A stretch of DNA of 64,000 bases, taken from positions 496,001 to 560,000 of the forward strand of contig NZ_CALJHY010000003.1 in NCBI RefSeq assembly GCF_937770335.1, given 5' to 3'. Under the pieces are notes generated by a model that saw only the letters and a list, made by a program, of their open reading frames with translations, searched no databases and was not told the origin of the DNA. Origin of the DNA: an uncultured Glaciecola sp. (GTDB lineage Bacteria > Pseudomonadota > Gammaproteobacteria > Enterobacterales > Alteromonadaceae). The position numbers and the translations under genes are program-made. Shown here in pieces: positions 17,067 to 26,713 of this stretch (its first letter is position 1; each line of letters opens with the position of its first letter).

Positions 17067-18149
17067 TTATAATACGCTTTTTCCGTTGCGAACAAAGCTA
17101 GGCTTCACTACACTAACTGACACTAATTTTTTGCGCATTTCAACATCAACAGTGCTACCAATTTCAGTTCCTGCAGGCACTCTTGCCATTGCAATACTGT
17201 AACCTAGGGTTGGTGAAAACGTGCCTGATGTTATAACGCCCTCGCCTGCTGTTGTGATCACTTTTAGACCAGCGCGGAGTACGCCTTTTTCAGTCATTAC
17301 GAGACCGACTAACTTTTCGTGACCCGCCGCTTTTTGCGCTTCCAAGGCTTTTCGGCCCATAAACTCGCGTTCAGTTGGCTCCCACGTAATTGTCCAGCCC
17401 ATGTTGGCCGCTAATGGAGAAATTGTTTCGTCCATATCTTGACCATATAAATTCATACCTGCTTCTAACCGAAGTGTATCACGAGCGCCTAAACCACATG
17501 GCACAACACCGGCAGCCAATAATTGATCCCAAAATTCTTCTGCACGTCCAACCGGCACCATAATTTCATAACCAGCTTCGCCAGTATAGCCCGTTGTCGC
17601 AATAAACAAGTCTTCAGCTTGAACACCAAAGAAAGGCTTCATACCTTGAACAGCTTCTTTCTGTGCTGCAGAAAATAAACTCTGTGCTTTTGCCTGCGCA
17701 TTCGGACCTTGCACAGCAATCATGGCAAATTCATCGCGCTCAGTAATTGACACGTCAAAACCATCAGCAACCTTATTTAACCAATTCAAGTCTTTTTCTT
17801 TGGTTGCAGAATTTACCACTAGTCGGTAATTAGTTGATTCAAAATGATATACGATAAGGTCATCAACAACACCGCCTTCGTCGTTCAACATACCGCTATA
17901 TAAGGCTTTACCTTTAAGCTGAAGTTTCTCAACGTCATTAGCCAACAAATAACGTAAATAGTCCTTCGCCTGAACACCAACAACATCAACAATGGTCATA
18001 TGAGATACGTCAAACATACCTGCGTCTTGACGCACAGCATGATGTTCTTCAATTTGTGAACCGTAATTAATTGGCATGTTCCAACCAAAAAAATCAACCA
18101 TCTTTGCGCCCGCTTTAATGTGCGCGCCATGAAGTGCTGTGGTATTCAT
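17067..18149 (-). CDS. gcvT: Aminomethyltransferase (T protein)
   Basis: Transfers the methylene unit from GcvH to tetrahydrofolate and releases ammonia. The 360-residue product starts [20 protein letters not shown], includes FDVSHM near the folate site, and continues to a standard C-terminal domain. I start at the ATG at 18149, where homology begins, rather than at 18212, whose extra 21 residues look like leader translation. It is first in the operon. No glycine riboswitch is visible upstream; a palindromic operator-like element (18227-18268) lies between it and the divergent LysR gene. Confidence 0.95.
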   Translation of the reverse strand: MNTTALHGAHIKAGAKMVDFFGWNMPINYGSQIEEHHAVRQDAGMFDVSHMTIVDVVGVQAKDYLRYLLANDVEKLQLKGKALYSGMLNDEGGVVDDLIVYHFESTNYRLVVNSATKEKDLNWLNKVADGFDVSITERDEFAMIAVQGPNAQAKAQSLFSAAQKEAVQGMKPFFGVQAEDLFIATTGYTGEAGYEIMVPVGRAEEFWDQLLAAGVVPCGLGARDTLRLEAGMNLYGQDMDETISPLAANMGWTITWEPTEREFMGRKALEAQKAAGHEKLVGLVMTEKGVLRAGLKVITTAGEGVITSGTFSPTLGYSIAMARVPAGTEIGSTVDVEMRKKLVSVSVVKPSFVRNGKSVL

Positions 18150-18226
18150 TTGCAGTATCTCTTTTAAAAAAATAATGGACGTAGTATAGAAATGGCAATT
18201 CATAAGATCCAATTAAAAGTCCTAAT

Positions 18227-18268
18227 GAATACATTTACTTTTTAAATGTATTCGATAGAATGCATTTA
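18227..18268. promoter_or_regulatory. Operator-like inverted repeat between gcvT and LysR gene
   Basis: A perfect 11-bp inverted repeat, GAATACATTTA (18227-18237) and TAAATGTATTC (18243-18253), with a 5-base gap, followed by a third half-site GAATGCATTTA (18258-18268) with one mismatch. It lies between divergently transcribed gcvT and the LysR gene. Three evenly spaced half-sites suit cooperative binding by a dimeric regulator, possibly the adjacent LysR protein (inference). Confidence 0.6.
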
Positions 18269-18408
18269 AACTACTGATAATATATACACTTTGTAAATAA
18301 AATAGATTGCATGAGATCCAGTAAATAGCACAACACGCGATGCCAGATTAAACGTGGATAACAAGAAGCACATGGGATTCGACAAATAACAATAAGTCAG
18401 AGAAGCAC

Positions 18409-19254
18409 ATGAAACAGCTATCATTAGACAATTTACGCACCTTTGTCGGCATTATAGAACTGGGTGGTTACAGTAAGGCTGGCGAATTGCTTGGCCGTTC
18501 GCAACCTGCAATCAGCCTGCAAATAAAGAAACTCGAGAACCAACTTGGTAAAAAACTCTTCGACAAAGTTGGCCAGCGCCATCAAGCGAACGCAGACGGC
18601 CAGTGGTTATATGAGCAAGCTAAACAGATGTTGGCTATCAATGATGATGTATTTCGGCGTTTAGAAGACGGTCAACTAAGAGGCCGATTAAGGCTCGGTA
18701 TTCCCGGCGAATTCGCTACGCGCTTATTACCCAGCATTGTGGGTGAATTTAGTCTGCGCTACCCAGATGTATCGCTTGATGTAACGTCTGCACTTAGCCG
18801 ACACCTGCTCAATGCAAATAACAGAAAAGACTTTGACCTTATACTGGCCTTAGTTAATCCAGAAGACCCAATTGAAGGAGAACTTCTAATAGAAGATGAT
18901 TTAGTTTGGGTTGGGGATGCAAAACAAGCGCTTAATTTGAGTAATTTGTCATTAGTACTAGCACCCGATGGTTGTATATATCGCTCACGGGTTATTCAAC
19001 AACTAAAGCAGCAAACAAATGCCTGGAAAATTAGCTATACCAATGCCGATCTATACGGATTAATTGCAGCTATTAAACAAGGGTTAGGTGTCACCGTGCT
19101 GGCTAAGAGCAGCGTACCGCCTGAGCTAGATATTATCAAAAACAAACGTCTACCTACTTTGGGGAAAATAAAGATTTGTTTATTTAACCAAGACACCCAG
19201 CATCCACAAGTCAGTAAAACCTTGTCAGACTACATTCGGTCAAGAATTACCTGA
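18409..19254 (+). CDS. LysR-family regulator, divergent from gcvT
   Basis: A 281-residue LysR protein: winged HTH in residues 1-65 (LDNLRTFVGIIELGGYSKAG, QPAISLQIKKLENQLG) and a periplasmic-binding-like effector domain with GLIAAIKQGLGVTVLAKSSV. It is transcribed away from gcvT across a 260-base region holding a three-half-site palindrome, so autoregulation and control of the gcv genes are both possible. Sequence does not clearly identify it as GcvA, and LysR genes often regulate genes other than their neighbour. Its 3' end overlaps the convergent small membrane protein gene by 25 bases. Confidence 0.88.
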   Translation: MKQLSLDNLRTFVGIIELGGYSKAGELLGRSQPAISLQIKKLENQLGKKLFDKVGQRHQANADGQWLYEQAKQMLAINDDVFRRLEDGQLRGRLRLGIPGEFATRLLPSIVGEFSLRYPDVSLDVTSALSRHLLNANNRKDFDLILALVNPEDPIEGELLIEDDLVWVGDAKQALNLSNLSLVLAPDGCIYRSRVIQQLKQQTNAWKISYTNADLYGLIAAIKQGLGVTVLAKSSVPPELDIIKNKRLPTLGKIKICLFNQDTQHPQVSKTLSDYIRSRIT

Positions 19255-19772
19255 AAATTATATTTTTTAGCTGCTTGCTCAATCAGCTCAAGCAATTCAG
19301 GCTGGGAAATTTCATAATCGCTCGCATATAATGTCATTGGGCTTGGTAGTTTAGTTTCCTGCGCATCAAGCACAAAATCATAGACCACGTATTTTGAGCG
19401 TCCGACTTTTTTAGACAGATCAACAATAGTCACTTTACAAATAAATGACCATTTTACTCGAGCATTTTTATGCTTATTTACCCATGCAATAAAATCAGAA
19501 TTGATGCTTAATATATTGCGTTTGGTACGAATATAGCCAGTCCATAGATAAACAGAAAAGACTGACAAAAACGAGGAAGCGATAAGGTGAAATATAAATT
19601 GATAGGGTTTAGCTTCCGGGTCAGTCTGTAAGTACAGAAGGATAATCGAAAACACAGTAATGATGCTACTAATGCCAGCTTTCAATAAAATGTGCCTTCC
19701 ATTAAAAGGCACGCTAACGTTAACTTGGGACAAAGCACTCATCATCTTTTCATCACTATTTTCTACTCGCAC
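19230..19772 (-). CDS. Small membrane protein, function unknown
   Basis: A 180-residue protein (GTG at 19772; an ATG at 19745 is an equally plausible start). Two transmembrane helices lie at about residues 28-48 and 58-78 (GISSIITVFSIILLYL; FIFHLIASSFLSVFSVYLW), followed by a cytoplasmic beta-rich domain with WSFICKVTIVDLSKKVGRSK and ELLELIEQAAKKYNF, reminiscent of YcxB- or PH-like membrane-anchored domains, though I cannot assign it. Convergent with the LysR gene. Function not inferred. Confidence 0.6.
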   Translation of the reverse strand: MRVENSDEKMMSALSQVNVSVPFNGRHILLKAGISSIITVFSIILLYLQTDPEAKPYQFIFHLIASSFLSVFSVYLWTGYIRTKRNILSINSDFIAWVNKHKNARVKWSFICKVTIVDLSKKVGRSKYVVYDFVLDAQETKLPSPMTLYASDYEISQPELLELIEQAAKKYNFQVILDRM

Positions 19773-19874
19773 TTATTAAACAACAGAGTTGAAACCCCTT
19801 CACCAAAGGCTGCGCTCAAAAACGGTTCTTAACTATCTTTTACAAACACCGTTCTTAAACACCAGTCTCGTATC

Positions 19875-20999
19875 CTACATTTGTAGGTCGCGTAGTGACA
19901 CGATTTGTTGATTTAGCACGTCGCCATTGCGATCTCTGGCCGTTAATACGATGTTGGAATCCAATGTATCATCCGCCCAATTCACCACAATCTCACCAAA
20001 GTTAGTATCTCTTACGACAGGACCTTGTCTAAAGCTATTGTCTTCATTAACTTCAGAGAACGTGCGAGTGATATCGCTTGAAGTAAAATCCCATATTGGG
20101 TAAGGCACTTTATGACCCAGTTGACCTTCATCTTTTGAAATTTCCATTAAGTGACGGTCGCCGCTAATAAAGACAATACCATTGGCTTCCTTATCAGTTA
20201 TTAGTTGATACATGCGATCGCGTTCATGCGGAAACATACCCCATCCTTCCCAAGAATGTTCATAAGCAACAATTTGAATACTAGTCACAACCAAGCGAAC
20301 ATCTGCTGGTTTTTCTAATTGTTTCGATAGCCACAACCATTGCTCATCACCCAGTATAGTTGCTGAATTGTCAGTAACGGGTAAGTAAGGACCTTTGTTT
20401 TGCGGCCTGCCATCAGGATTTTTATTAAGTGCATCACGGTGATAGCGGGTGTCTAACACAATGATCTGAACTTTGCGGCCACCATCATTAAACATTCTTG
20501 AGTGATAAATGCCTTCTTGCTGGCGAATAGGATCGTCTTTTGAGAATTCAAAAAAATCGAGGAATGCCTGTTGGCTTTCCTTTTTCATTAAAAACTCTTT
20601 GCCACCATCGTTTTTACCATAGTCGTGATCATCCCAACTTCCTAGCATCATAGGTACCTGCTTTCTGAAGGCTGCAAACTCAGGTATTGCATTCGCTTGC
20701 GCATAGGCTTCATCAAACCTTGCTCTGGTGGTAACAGGCTGCATACTCCTTTTACCATTCACTTCGTAAACGTCAGCATAAACGTTATCACCAATGTACA
20801 AAAATACTTCAGGGTCTACTTTAGCGATTTCAGTCCAAATGGGCTGAGGTTGATTTTCGCGAGCACATGAAGCAAAAGCCAGTGTGAAAACATTATCATC
20901 TTGTATAGCAACATTTGATGTTTTATGAGCACAGCCAGTGACTGAAAATATAGATAGTAAGCTGAAGGTAATGAAAAGATGTCTGCTTTTAATGAGCAT
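19875..20999 (-). CDS. PhoD-like phosphatase, lipoprotein
   Basis: A metallophosphatase of the alkaline phosphatase D family, 374 residues, exported as a lipoprotein (LLSIFSVTGC, Cys23). Metal-site motifs in order: FASCARENQPQPIW, YIGDNVYAD, SWDDHDYGKNDGG and FISGDRHLMEIS. The ATG at 20999 follows AAGGAC at a good distance, and the lipobox fits it; the longer frame from 21104 only adds leader residues. Probably a phosphodiesterase/phosphatase for organic phosphorus in the periplasm. No Pho box was identified. Divergent from the amidohydrolase gene. Confidence 0.88.
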   Translation of the reverse strand: MLIKSRHLFITFSLLSIFSVTGCAHKTSNVAIQDDNVFTLAFASCARENQPQPIWTEIAKVDPEVFLYIGDNVYADVYEVNGKRSMQPVTTRARFDEAYAQANAIPEFAAFRKQVPMMLGSWDDHDYGKNDGGKEFLMKKESQQAFLDFFEFSKDDPIRQQEGIYHSRMFNDGGRKVQIIVLDTRYHRDALNKNPDGRPQNKGPYLPVTDNSATILGDEQWLWLSKQLEKPADVRLVVTSIQIVAYEHSWEGWGMFPHERDRMYQLITDKEANGIVFISGDRHLMEISKDEGQLGHKVPYPIWDFTSSDITRTFSEVNEDNSFRQGPVVRDTNFGEIVVNWADDTLDSNIVLTARDRNGDVLNQQIVSLRDLQM

Positions 21000-21249
21000 A
21001 TAACCGTCCTTGAATAGTGATAGTGTATAGTTAAAATAATGAGAAATGCTTTTTGTTAAACTCGCAGAGATAAAGCAATAGTTGTTTATAACACGCTTTG
21101 CCAAATAGTTAAGGCATTGGCTTTAAATTGTATAAATTTACGCTCAAGTATTTCTATAATTAGTGAAATCAAAGAGAAGCGTTGAACAACTATGACCATT
21201 TTGCGTTTTTATCGTACACTATTAAAAAATAATAAAACGGCAGGGAACC

Positions 21250-22842
21250 ATGTTAATTAAAATTATATCGCGCTTTACTCGAAAATCCATAGTCACTAGT
21301 TCACTCGCTATAACCTTGTGTTTGGTTTCAGGATTTGCATCTTCAGCACCTGGTGCAGCAGCGCCAGCCAAGCAAGCTAGCGAGGGCGATGGCCCGTACA
21401 ATAGATTAATTTTACGCGCCGTCACTATCATTGATGGCCAAGGTGCACCTGCTCGAGGTCCGGTTGATGTTGTTATTGAAAAAAATCGCATCACTAATAT
21501 CGTTGATGTAGGTCATCCAGGCGTTCCGATTAAGTCAACTACTCGACCCGTGCTGCGCGATGGTGATAAAGAAATGCAGCTGACAGGTTTTTACGTAATG
21601 CCTGGTTTTATTAATATGCACGGTCACATCGGTGGTTCTGCCGACAACATTCCTGCTGAGTATGTTTTTAAGCTTTGGTTAGGACATGGCATCACAACTG
21701 TGCGCGAACCAGGCAGTTTTAATGGCTTAGATTGGGTCCTTGACCATGTTGAGCGTAGTGCCAACAATACCATCGTAGCGCCTAGAATTATTCCCTATTT
21801 AGGCTTTGGGATGGGCAGTGACAAACCCATATTTACAACTAAACAAGCACGTGACTGGGTTAAGACGGCAGCCAAGCAAGGTGCCAAAGGCGTTAAGTTT
21901 TTTGGCGCAACACCAAAGATCATGGAAGCCGCATTAGATGAGGCCAAAAAGCAGAACCTGGGCACGATGATGCATCACGCTCAACTCAATGTAATGAGCA
22001 TGAATGCATTGGACTCAGCAAGGCTCGGCCTAACTACCATGGAACATTGGTATGGTTTACCTGAAGCACTTTTTGAAGACAACGTTATTCAAAATTACCC
22101 TGCTGATTATAACTACAACAATGAACAAGACCGATTTTCAGAAGCAGGCAAATTGTGGAAACAAGCCGCACCATTTGGATCTGAAAAGTGGAACGCCGTT
22201 CGCGATGAACTTATTGAACTTGATTTCACCATTAATCCAACCATGACCATTTATCAGGCTAGCCGCGATTTAATGCGCGAACGCAATGCCGACTGGCATG
22301 ACGAATATACCCTGCCTACATTGTGGGATTTTTTCACACCAAGTCGTTATGCACATGGTTCATATTGGTTTGATTGGACAACTGATGAAGAGATTTCATG
22401 GAAGGAAAACTTTAGATTATGGATGCAATTTTTAAATGACTATAAGAATCATGGTGGCAGAATAACCACCGGTTCTGACTCAGGTTATATCTATAAAATT
22501 TATGGTTTTGGCTACATTAGCGAATTAGAACTATTGCGCGAGGCGGGTTTCAATCCTTATGAAGTCATTCAAGCAGCTACCTTAAATGGCGCAGAAGCAT
22601 TAGGCATGGACAACGAGATTGGCTCAATTAGCATCGGTAAATTAGCCGACATGGTTATTATCAAAGAAAATCCACTACGCAATTTTAAAGTATTGTATGG
22701 CACCGGTCACTATCAGCTAGATGAAAACAACCAACCAACACGCACAGGTGGTGTCGATTACACAATAAAAGATGGCATTGTGTATGACGCAAAAGCGCTA
22801 TTAAGTGACGTAAGAAAAATGGTTGATAAAGCCAAAAATTAA
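21250..22842 (+). CDS. Exported amidohydrolase (imidazolonepropionase-like)
   Basis: A 530-residue periplasmic metal hydrolase. Signal peptide to about residue 32 (SLAITLCLVSGFASSA). Then the amidohydrolase fold: beta-sandwich entry (AVTIIDGQGAPARGPVDVVI), HxH metal site H124-G-H126 (MPGFINMHGHIGG), a Lys in GAKGVKFFG, His in MMHHAQ and TMEHWYG, the catalytic Asp in TTGSDSGYIY, and a return sandwich (IGSISIGKLADMVII). Subgroups act on Xaa-Pro dipeptides, imidazolones or related cyclic amides; the substrate is not predictable here. A stand-alone gene, convergent with ubiI, with no clear terminator between them. Confidence 0.88.
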   Translation: MLIKIISRFTRKSIVTSSLAITLCLVSGFASSAPGAAAPAKQASEGDGPYNRLILRAVTIIDGQGAPARGPVDVVIEKNRITNIVDVGHPGVPIKSTTRPVLRDGDKEMQLTGFYVMPGFINMHGHIGGSADNIPAEYVFKLWLGHGITTVREPGSFNGLDWVLDHVERSANNTIVAPRIIPYLGFGMGSDKPIFTTKQARDWVKTAAKQGAKGVKFFGATPKIMEAALDEAKKQNLGTMMHHAQLNVMSMNALDSARLGLTTMEHWYGLPEALFEDNVIQNYPADYNYNNEQDRFSEAGKLWKQAAPFGSEKWNAVRDELIELDFTINPTMTIYQASRDLMRERNADWHDEYTLPTLWDFFTPSRYAHGSYWFDWTTDEEISWKENFRLWMQFLNDYKNHGGRITTGSDSGYIYKIYGFGYISELELLREAGFNPYEVIQAATLNGAEALGMDNEIGSISIGKLADMVIIKENPLRNFKVLYGTGHYQLDENNQPTRTGGVDYTIKDGIVYDAKALLSDVRKMVDKAKN

Positions 22843-22920
22843 GTAGTCGACTGCGCTTAACTAGAACTGCGTGTTGTTTCATTCAGCTAATTCTGATTTT
22901 TAACTAATTCTGGTGGTTAG

Positions 22921-24132
22921 TTAATCCTGGTGTTTGGCTAGTTCTGGCATTTTTCCAGCGTTACCCATTGCTTGTTGAATAAAGAAGCTTTTAATTGGTG
23001 GTATTGCGTTAGCGGCGGTTAAACCCAAGTTTCTGGCTAATTTTAATGCCGGGTCGTTACCATTGAATAGTCGTTTAAAACCCTCCATCGTTGCCACTAC
23101 TTTCGCCGCTTCTGATTTTCTCCAACGCTCATATGGACGCAGCGCTTTTTTGGTATGGAATGCTTTGCCTGCTAGCTTTAACGCGCTTAGTTCTTGTGCT
23201 AGTGCAGCAACATCCAATAAGCCGAGATTGGCTCCCTGCCCTGCCAAGGGATGAATTGTATGCGCGGCATCGCCCACTAACACAATTCCATTATCTACCC
23301 ACTGCTGGGCATACTGCATTTTTAAAGAATAATTAAAACGTGGGCCTAGCAACTCACATTTGCCGAGTTGGCTGTCGAGTGCCACCTGCAATGATTTACA
23401 AAATTCGTCGTCGGACAAACCCAACAAGCGTTCAGCTTCTAGGGTGTTTTGCGACCACACAATCGAACACACATTCGGCTTTGACAGCGGTAAAAAAGCC
23501 AAAGGGCCTGTTGCAGTAAATGCTTGTTTTGCAATAAATTGGTGAGGTAATTCAGTTTGAATGTTTGCCACGATTGCAATGTGGTCATAATCCCAAAAAG
23601 TCACTGCAAAGCCAGCTGTTTTTCGCACAAAGGAGTTACCTCCATCTGCACCCACAATTAGTTTCGCACTTATAATGTGACCATTTTCAAGATTAATGAG
23701 TTGCTGATCATCACTGCGATTAATAGCTGAAATTTTTTGCCCGCCAAACAATTGAATATTTTTAATAACTGAGGCCGTGTCGAATAACGCCTGGGTAAGG
23801 CAATTATTTTCAATAATATGGCCTAAGTTTTCAATTTTATTTTCTTGAGCCGAAAATGCAATATGACCAAACCCTTGGTCTTCCCAAACTTGCATCTCGG
23901 TATAAGCTTGCAGTCGCATTATGTTTTGCCAAGCACCTACATTCTTTAGAATGCGCTCACTTGCTTTACTAATGGCACTGACCCGAGGCGAAAATTCGTC
24001 AGTGATATTTTGCGAAATATCGTTGGCATCAACAATAGCCACACTAAAATCTTGTTGAGCAAGCGCCAAAGCCAGTGTTTGTCCGGCAATTCCTGCTCCA
24101 ACGATAGCGATATCAACATTTACCAAACTCAC
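22921..24132 (-). CDS. ubiI: Ubiquinone biosynthesis FAD-dependent hydroxylase UbiI (VisC)
   Basis: An FAD monooxygenase that hydroxylates the ubiquinone ring at C5, 403 residues. It shows the Rossmann GAGIAG near residue 12, the ADGGNSFVR segment, and the FAD-binding GDAAHTIHPLAGQGANLG. I choose UbiI over UbiH because of UbiI-like signatures: MQVWEDQGFGHIAF, NLGHIIEN, VTFWDYDHIAIVA and FLPLSKPNVCSIVWS. It follows pepP by 91 bases on the same strand; the ubiH gene that usually sits between pepP and ubiI is absent. Probably co-transcribed with ygfB-pepP. Confidence 0.88.
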   Translation of the reverse strand: MSLVNVDIAIVGAGIAGQTLALALAQQDFSVAIVDANDISQNITDEFSPRVSAISKASERILKNVGAWQNIMRLQAYTEMQVWEDQGFGHIAFSAQENKIENLGHIIENNCLTQALFDTASVIKNIQLFGGQKISAINRSDDQQLINLENGHIISAKLIVGADGGNSFVRKTAGFAVTFWDYDHIAIVANIQTELPHQFIAKQAFTATGPLAFLPLSKPNVCSIVWSQNTLEAERLLGLSDDEFCKSLQVALDSQLGKCELLGPRFNYSLKMQYAQQWVDNGIVLVGDAAHTIHPLAGQGANLGLLDVAALAQELSALKLAGKAFHTKKALRPYERWRKSEAAKVVATMEGFKRLFNGNDPALKLARNLGLTAANAIPPIKSFFIQQAMGNAGKMPELAKHQD

Positions 24133-24223
24133 TTAACGCTCTCCTGTGGCAAAATTTACCAACCTGTGGGTGCAATCTATAATTAAAATATGACTCAGTA
24201 ATGAATTGTGTGCTTTGCGGCAT

Positions 24224-25570
24224 TTACTTTGCCATTAACGCTTCAATTTCGTTTACAGCTTTAGGTACTTTGCTTGTCATAATGTGATTACCATGGGCAC
24301 TGATTACAATATCATCCTCAATGCGTATACCGATGCCTTTGAATTTATCATCAACGCTTGCCGATACTGGAATATAAAGCCCTGGTTCAACAGTCATTAC
24401 CATGCCGATTTCCAGAGGACGGTCAATATCATTGATTTTATAGATACCAACGTCATGCACATCAAGGCCAAGCCAATGGCCCAGGCCATGCATAAAGAAT
24501 TTTCGCCACGTTTCTTGCTGTATGTTGGCATCAACCGAACCGCTTAGCACACCCAGGTTAATCAACCCTTCGACAATAACTCGAACACAAGCTTGCATCG
24601 CCTGTGAAATAGTATTGCCCGGTTTGAGTTTGTCTAAAGCCGCTTCTTGCGAGTCTAATACCAATTGGTATAACTGCTTTTGCGCAGGACTGAATTTACC
24701 ATTCACAGGGAACGTGCGCGTTATATCTGCGGCGTAGCCTTCAAGCTCGCAACCTGCATCAATTAAAACTAAATCGCCAGATGAAAGTTGCCCCGAGTTT
24801 TCGGTGTAATGCAAGATGCAAGCATTGTCGCCACTACCTACAATTGTGCCATAAGCGGGATATCGCGCACCTTGCATCGCAAACTCATGGTGAATTTCAG
24901 CTTCGAGTTGATATTCAAACTTTCCTGTTTGGCTAAATAACATGGCTCTTACGTGAGCCATTGCTGAGATGTCTGCCGCTCGCTGCATTATGCTCAATTC
25001 ACCATCAGACTTTACTAACCGCATTGCATGTAAAATTGGTTGAATATCATGCACAATTGAAGGAGCTACTTTACTCTGTTTAGGTGCATTTCGACATTCT
25101 GCAAGCGCGATACTGATCGTTGATTCAACTCTTGACTCAGCATCCAGTGAAAAATAAATATGTTGGTGACCATCAATAATATCGACCAACTCTTCGTCAA
25201 TATCGTCAACATCAAGGGCTAAATCTGTACCTAGTTTTTTAGCCGCACTATTTACCCCTAAACGTCTCCCATGCCAAATCTCAGCATGTTCATCACTGGG
25301 CTCAACAAATATGATTGAAGCCGTTTTGTTTTCGGCACCCGGTGTTATGACATTACTCTGTGAAAGCGTGCTATTCGACAGAATCAAAAAAGAGTTAGGT
25401 TCATTAAAACCAGTTAAATACCAAAAATCACTATTTTGTCGAAACGGGTATTCAGTGTCGTTGCTTCTTGTTACTAGTGAACTAGCTGCAATTATGCAAA
25501 TGCTATTCGGTTCGCACTGGGCTAATAGGCGATCACGGCGTTGCTGAAATTCTGACAGTGATATTGTCAT
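24224..25570 (-). CDS. pepP: Xaa-Pro aminopeptidase P
   Basis: A dinuclear-metal (Mn) aminopeptidase that removes residues preceding proline, 448 residues. It has an N-terminal creatinase-like domain (SLSEFQQRRDRLLAQ) and a C-terminal pita-bread domain carrying the metal ligands: DAGCELEGYAADITRTFP (two Asp), HGLGHWLGLDVHDVG (His), VEPGLY (Glu) and IGIRIEDDIVI (Glu). Middle gene of the ygfB-pepP-ubiI block, conserved in gammaproteobacteria. Confidence 0.96.
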   Translation of the reverse strand: MTISLSEFQQRRDRLLAQCEPNSICIIAASSLVTRSNDTEYPFRQNSDFWYLTGFNEPNSFLILSNSTLSQSNVITPGAENKTASIIFVEPSDEHAEIWHGRRLGVNSAAKKLGTDLALDVDDIDEELVDIIDGHQHIYFSLDAESRVESTISIALAECRNAPKQSKVAPSIVHDIQPILHAMRLVKSDGELSIMQRAADISAMAHVRAMLFSQTGKFEYQLEAEIHHEFAMQGARYPAYGTIVGSGDNACILHYTENSGQLSSGDLVLIDAGCELEGYAADITRTFPVNGKFSPAQKQLYQLVLDSQEAALDKLKPGNTISQAMQACVRVIVEGLINLGVLSGSVDANIQQETWRKFFMHGLGHWLGLDVHDVGIYKINDIDRPLEIGMVMTVEPGLYIPVSASVDDKFKGIGIRIEDDIVISAHGNHIMTSKVPKAVNEIEALMAK

Positions 25571-25736
25571 TTGTAGGCGAGTTCCCTTTACTTGATATTT
25601 GAAGACATTGGTTGATACATCAGCAATTGACGTGACACTTGTTGATGCTCATTAAAGTAAGTAATAACAGCGCATTTGTTAAGTTTTATTGGATACAAAT
25701 TATTACATATAACCACTTACTTGCCACATACTACGT

Positions 25737-26306
25737 TCAATGTACCGAATTGGTCTTAGTTTCTGGTTCGAGCGGTGATTTACCTAATTCATGGAAGCAA
25801 AGCATAGCAGTAATTCGAACGTATTCCATGACTTCAAACAACGCCTGCTCAGACTCCTCATCTGCCTTCATTTCTTCGTCCATACGCGCAATTTCGGTGA
25901 AGTCTTCTAATGCCTCTTTCACATCAGCGGAGCAACCTGTTAAGTCGGCTTGATGCAAACCAAAGCCTAACAAAAAGCCGTGCACCCAATTTAATAGCGC
26001 GCTACCTCGATCGTTAATCGGTGAGGCATCATCTGGTAAACAAAGTGCAAGTGTAAAGTCAGGGTCAACATACTGCTGACAAATTTCGTTAAATAACCCG
26101 ACTATTTGAGATTTGACTTTACCATTAAAACCATCGCCTTGATTAACTACATCACTTAACGCTTCGATCCAAGACTGGTCGTCAGCGGTCATGCCGCCGG
26201 CTAACATACCGCATAAGATACCTTGCACTTCAGCAGCATCAACAATGATATTTTCTTGAGATAGCATGGCAGAAAAAGTTTCATAATCTTTGGAAGTAAT
26301 TGACAT
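25737..26306 (-). CDS. ygfB: UPF0149/YgfB family protein
   Basis: A 189-residue all-helical cytoplasmic protein of the UPF0149 (YgfB/YecA) family: VQGILCGMLAGG, WVHGFLLGFGL and a Glu/Asp-rich C-terminal third (ARMDEEMKADEESEQ). Residues WVHGFL and the position upstream of pepP are the family's hallmarks. Its molecular role is not established in general. First gene of the minus-strand ygfB-pepP-ubiI run, divergent from 6S RNA. Confidence 0.93.
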   Translation of the reverse strand: MSITSKDYETFSAMLSQENIIVDAAEVQGILCGMLAGGMTADDQSWIEALSDVVNQGDGFNGKVKSQIVGLFNEICQQYVDPDFTLALCLPDDASPINDRGSALLNWVHGFLLGFGLHQADLTGCSADVKEALEDFTEIARMDEEMKADEESEQALFEVMEYVRITAMLCFHELGKSPLEPETKTNSVH

Positions 26307-26431
26307 GAATTCATCCTTTTTTCGATAAGCTTGTATCTTAACAAATAGGCAAGGAAAGTGGAATCATCGTTGGACTTTTCATCGTTCTCCGTAAAAAGGA
26401 TAGCAAACTAAAAAAACGTTCTGAGAAACAC

Positions 26432-26460
26432 TTCATTCATCCCCCCGTTTCATGTAGAAT
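26432..26460 (+). promoter_or_regulatory. Candidate promoter of 6S RNA
   Basis: A -10 TAGAAT (26455-26460) and a weak -35 TTCATT (26432-26437), 17 bases apart. Transcription would begin near 26467 and include a short leader that forms a hairpin (GCCCT...AGGGC) ahead of the mature 6S 5' end. Confidence 0.4.
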
Positions 26461-26492
26461 CAAGGGCCCTAGCGAAATTCGCAGGGCTCAAT

Positions 26493-26673
26493 GCTTCCTG
26501 GAATGTTTGCGAGTACATTTCATGTTCCTTGCCGATGCTAAAAACTTCGGAAGTTGACATTATTACTATTGCGTAAGCTCGACCCGTATCGAGAAACCTG
26601 CGGTAATATAGATACCTCCACCGTGTCCTAATCGGCACACGGACGAAAAGTGTACGGCGACATTTTGGGAAGC
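26493..26673 (+). ncRNA. ssrS: 6S RNA
   Basis: The RNA that binds sigma70-RNA polymerase and mimics an open promoter. The ends pair as a 6S closing stem: GCTTCC..AATG..GC..GTAC at 26493-26515 against GTAC..GC..CATT..GGAAGC ending 26673. The conserved core is present (TGCGTAAGCTCGACCCG, CGAGAAACCTGCGG, CCTCCACCGTGTCC with its GGACG partner). Length about 181 nt fits the family. It lies in the classic neighbourhood, opposite ygfB and upstream of 5-formyl-THF cyclo-ligase, although two salvage genes now separate it from the latter. No zapA precedes it here. Confidence 0.93.
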
Positions 26674-26713
26674 ACCATTACATTTTCAACACTTGATTCT
26701 ACAAGGCATAACC

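Noticed and set aside
18150-18408. Glycine riboswitch upstream of gcvT
   Set aside because: No tandem-aptamer signature is present; only palindromic half-sites were found.
26450-26638. Minus-strand frame of 62 codons
   Set aside because: It is the antisense of 6S RNA, whose structure explains the sequence.
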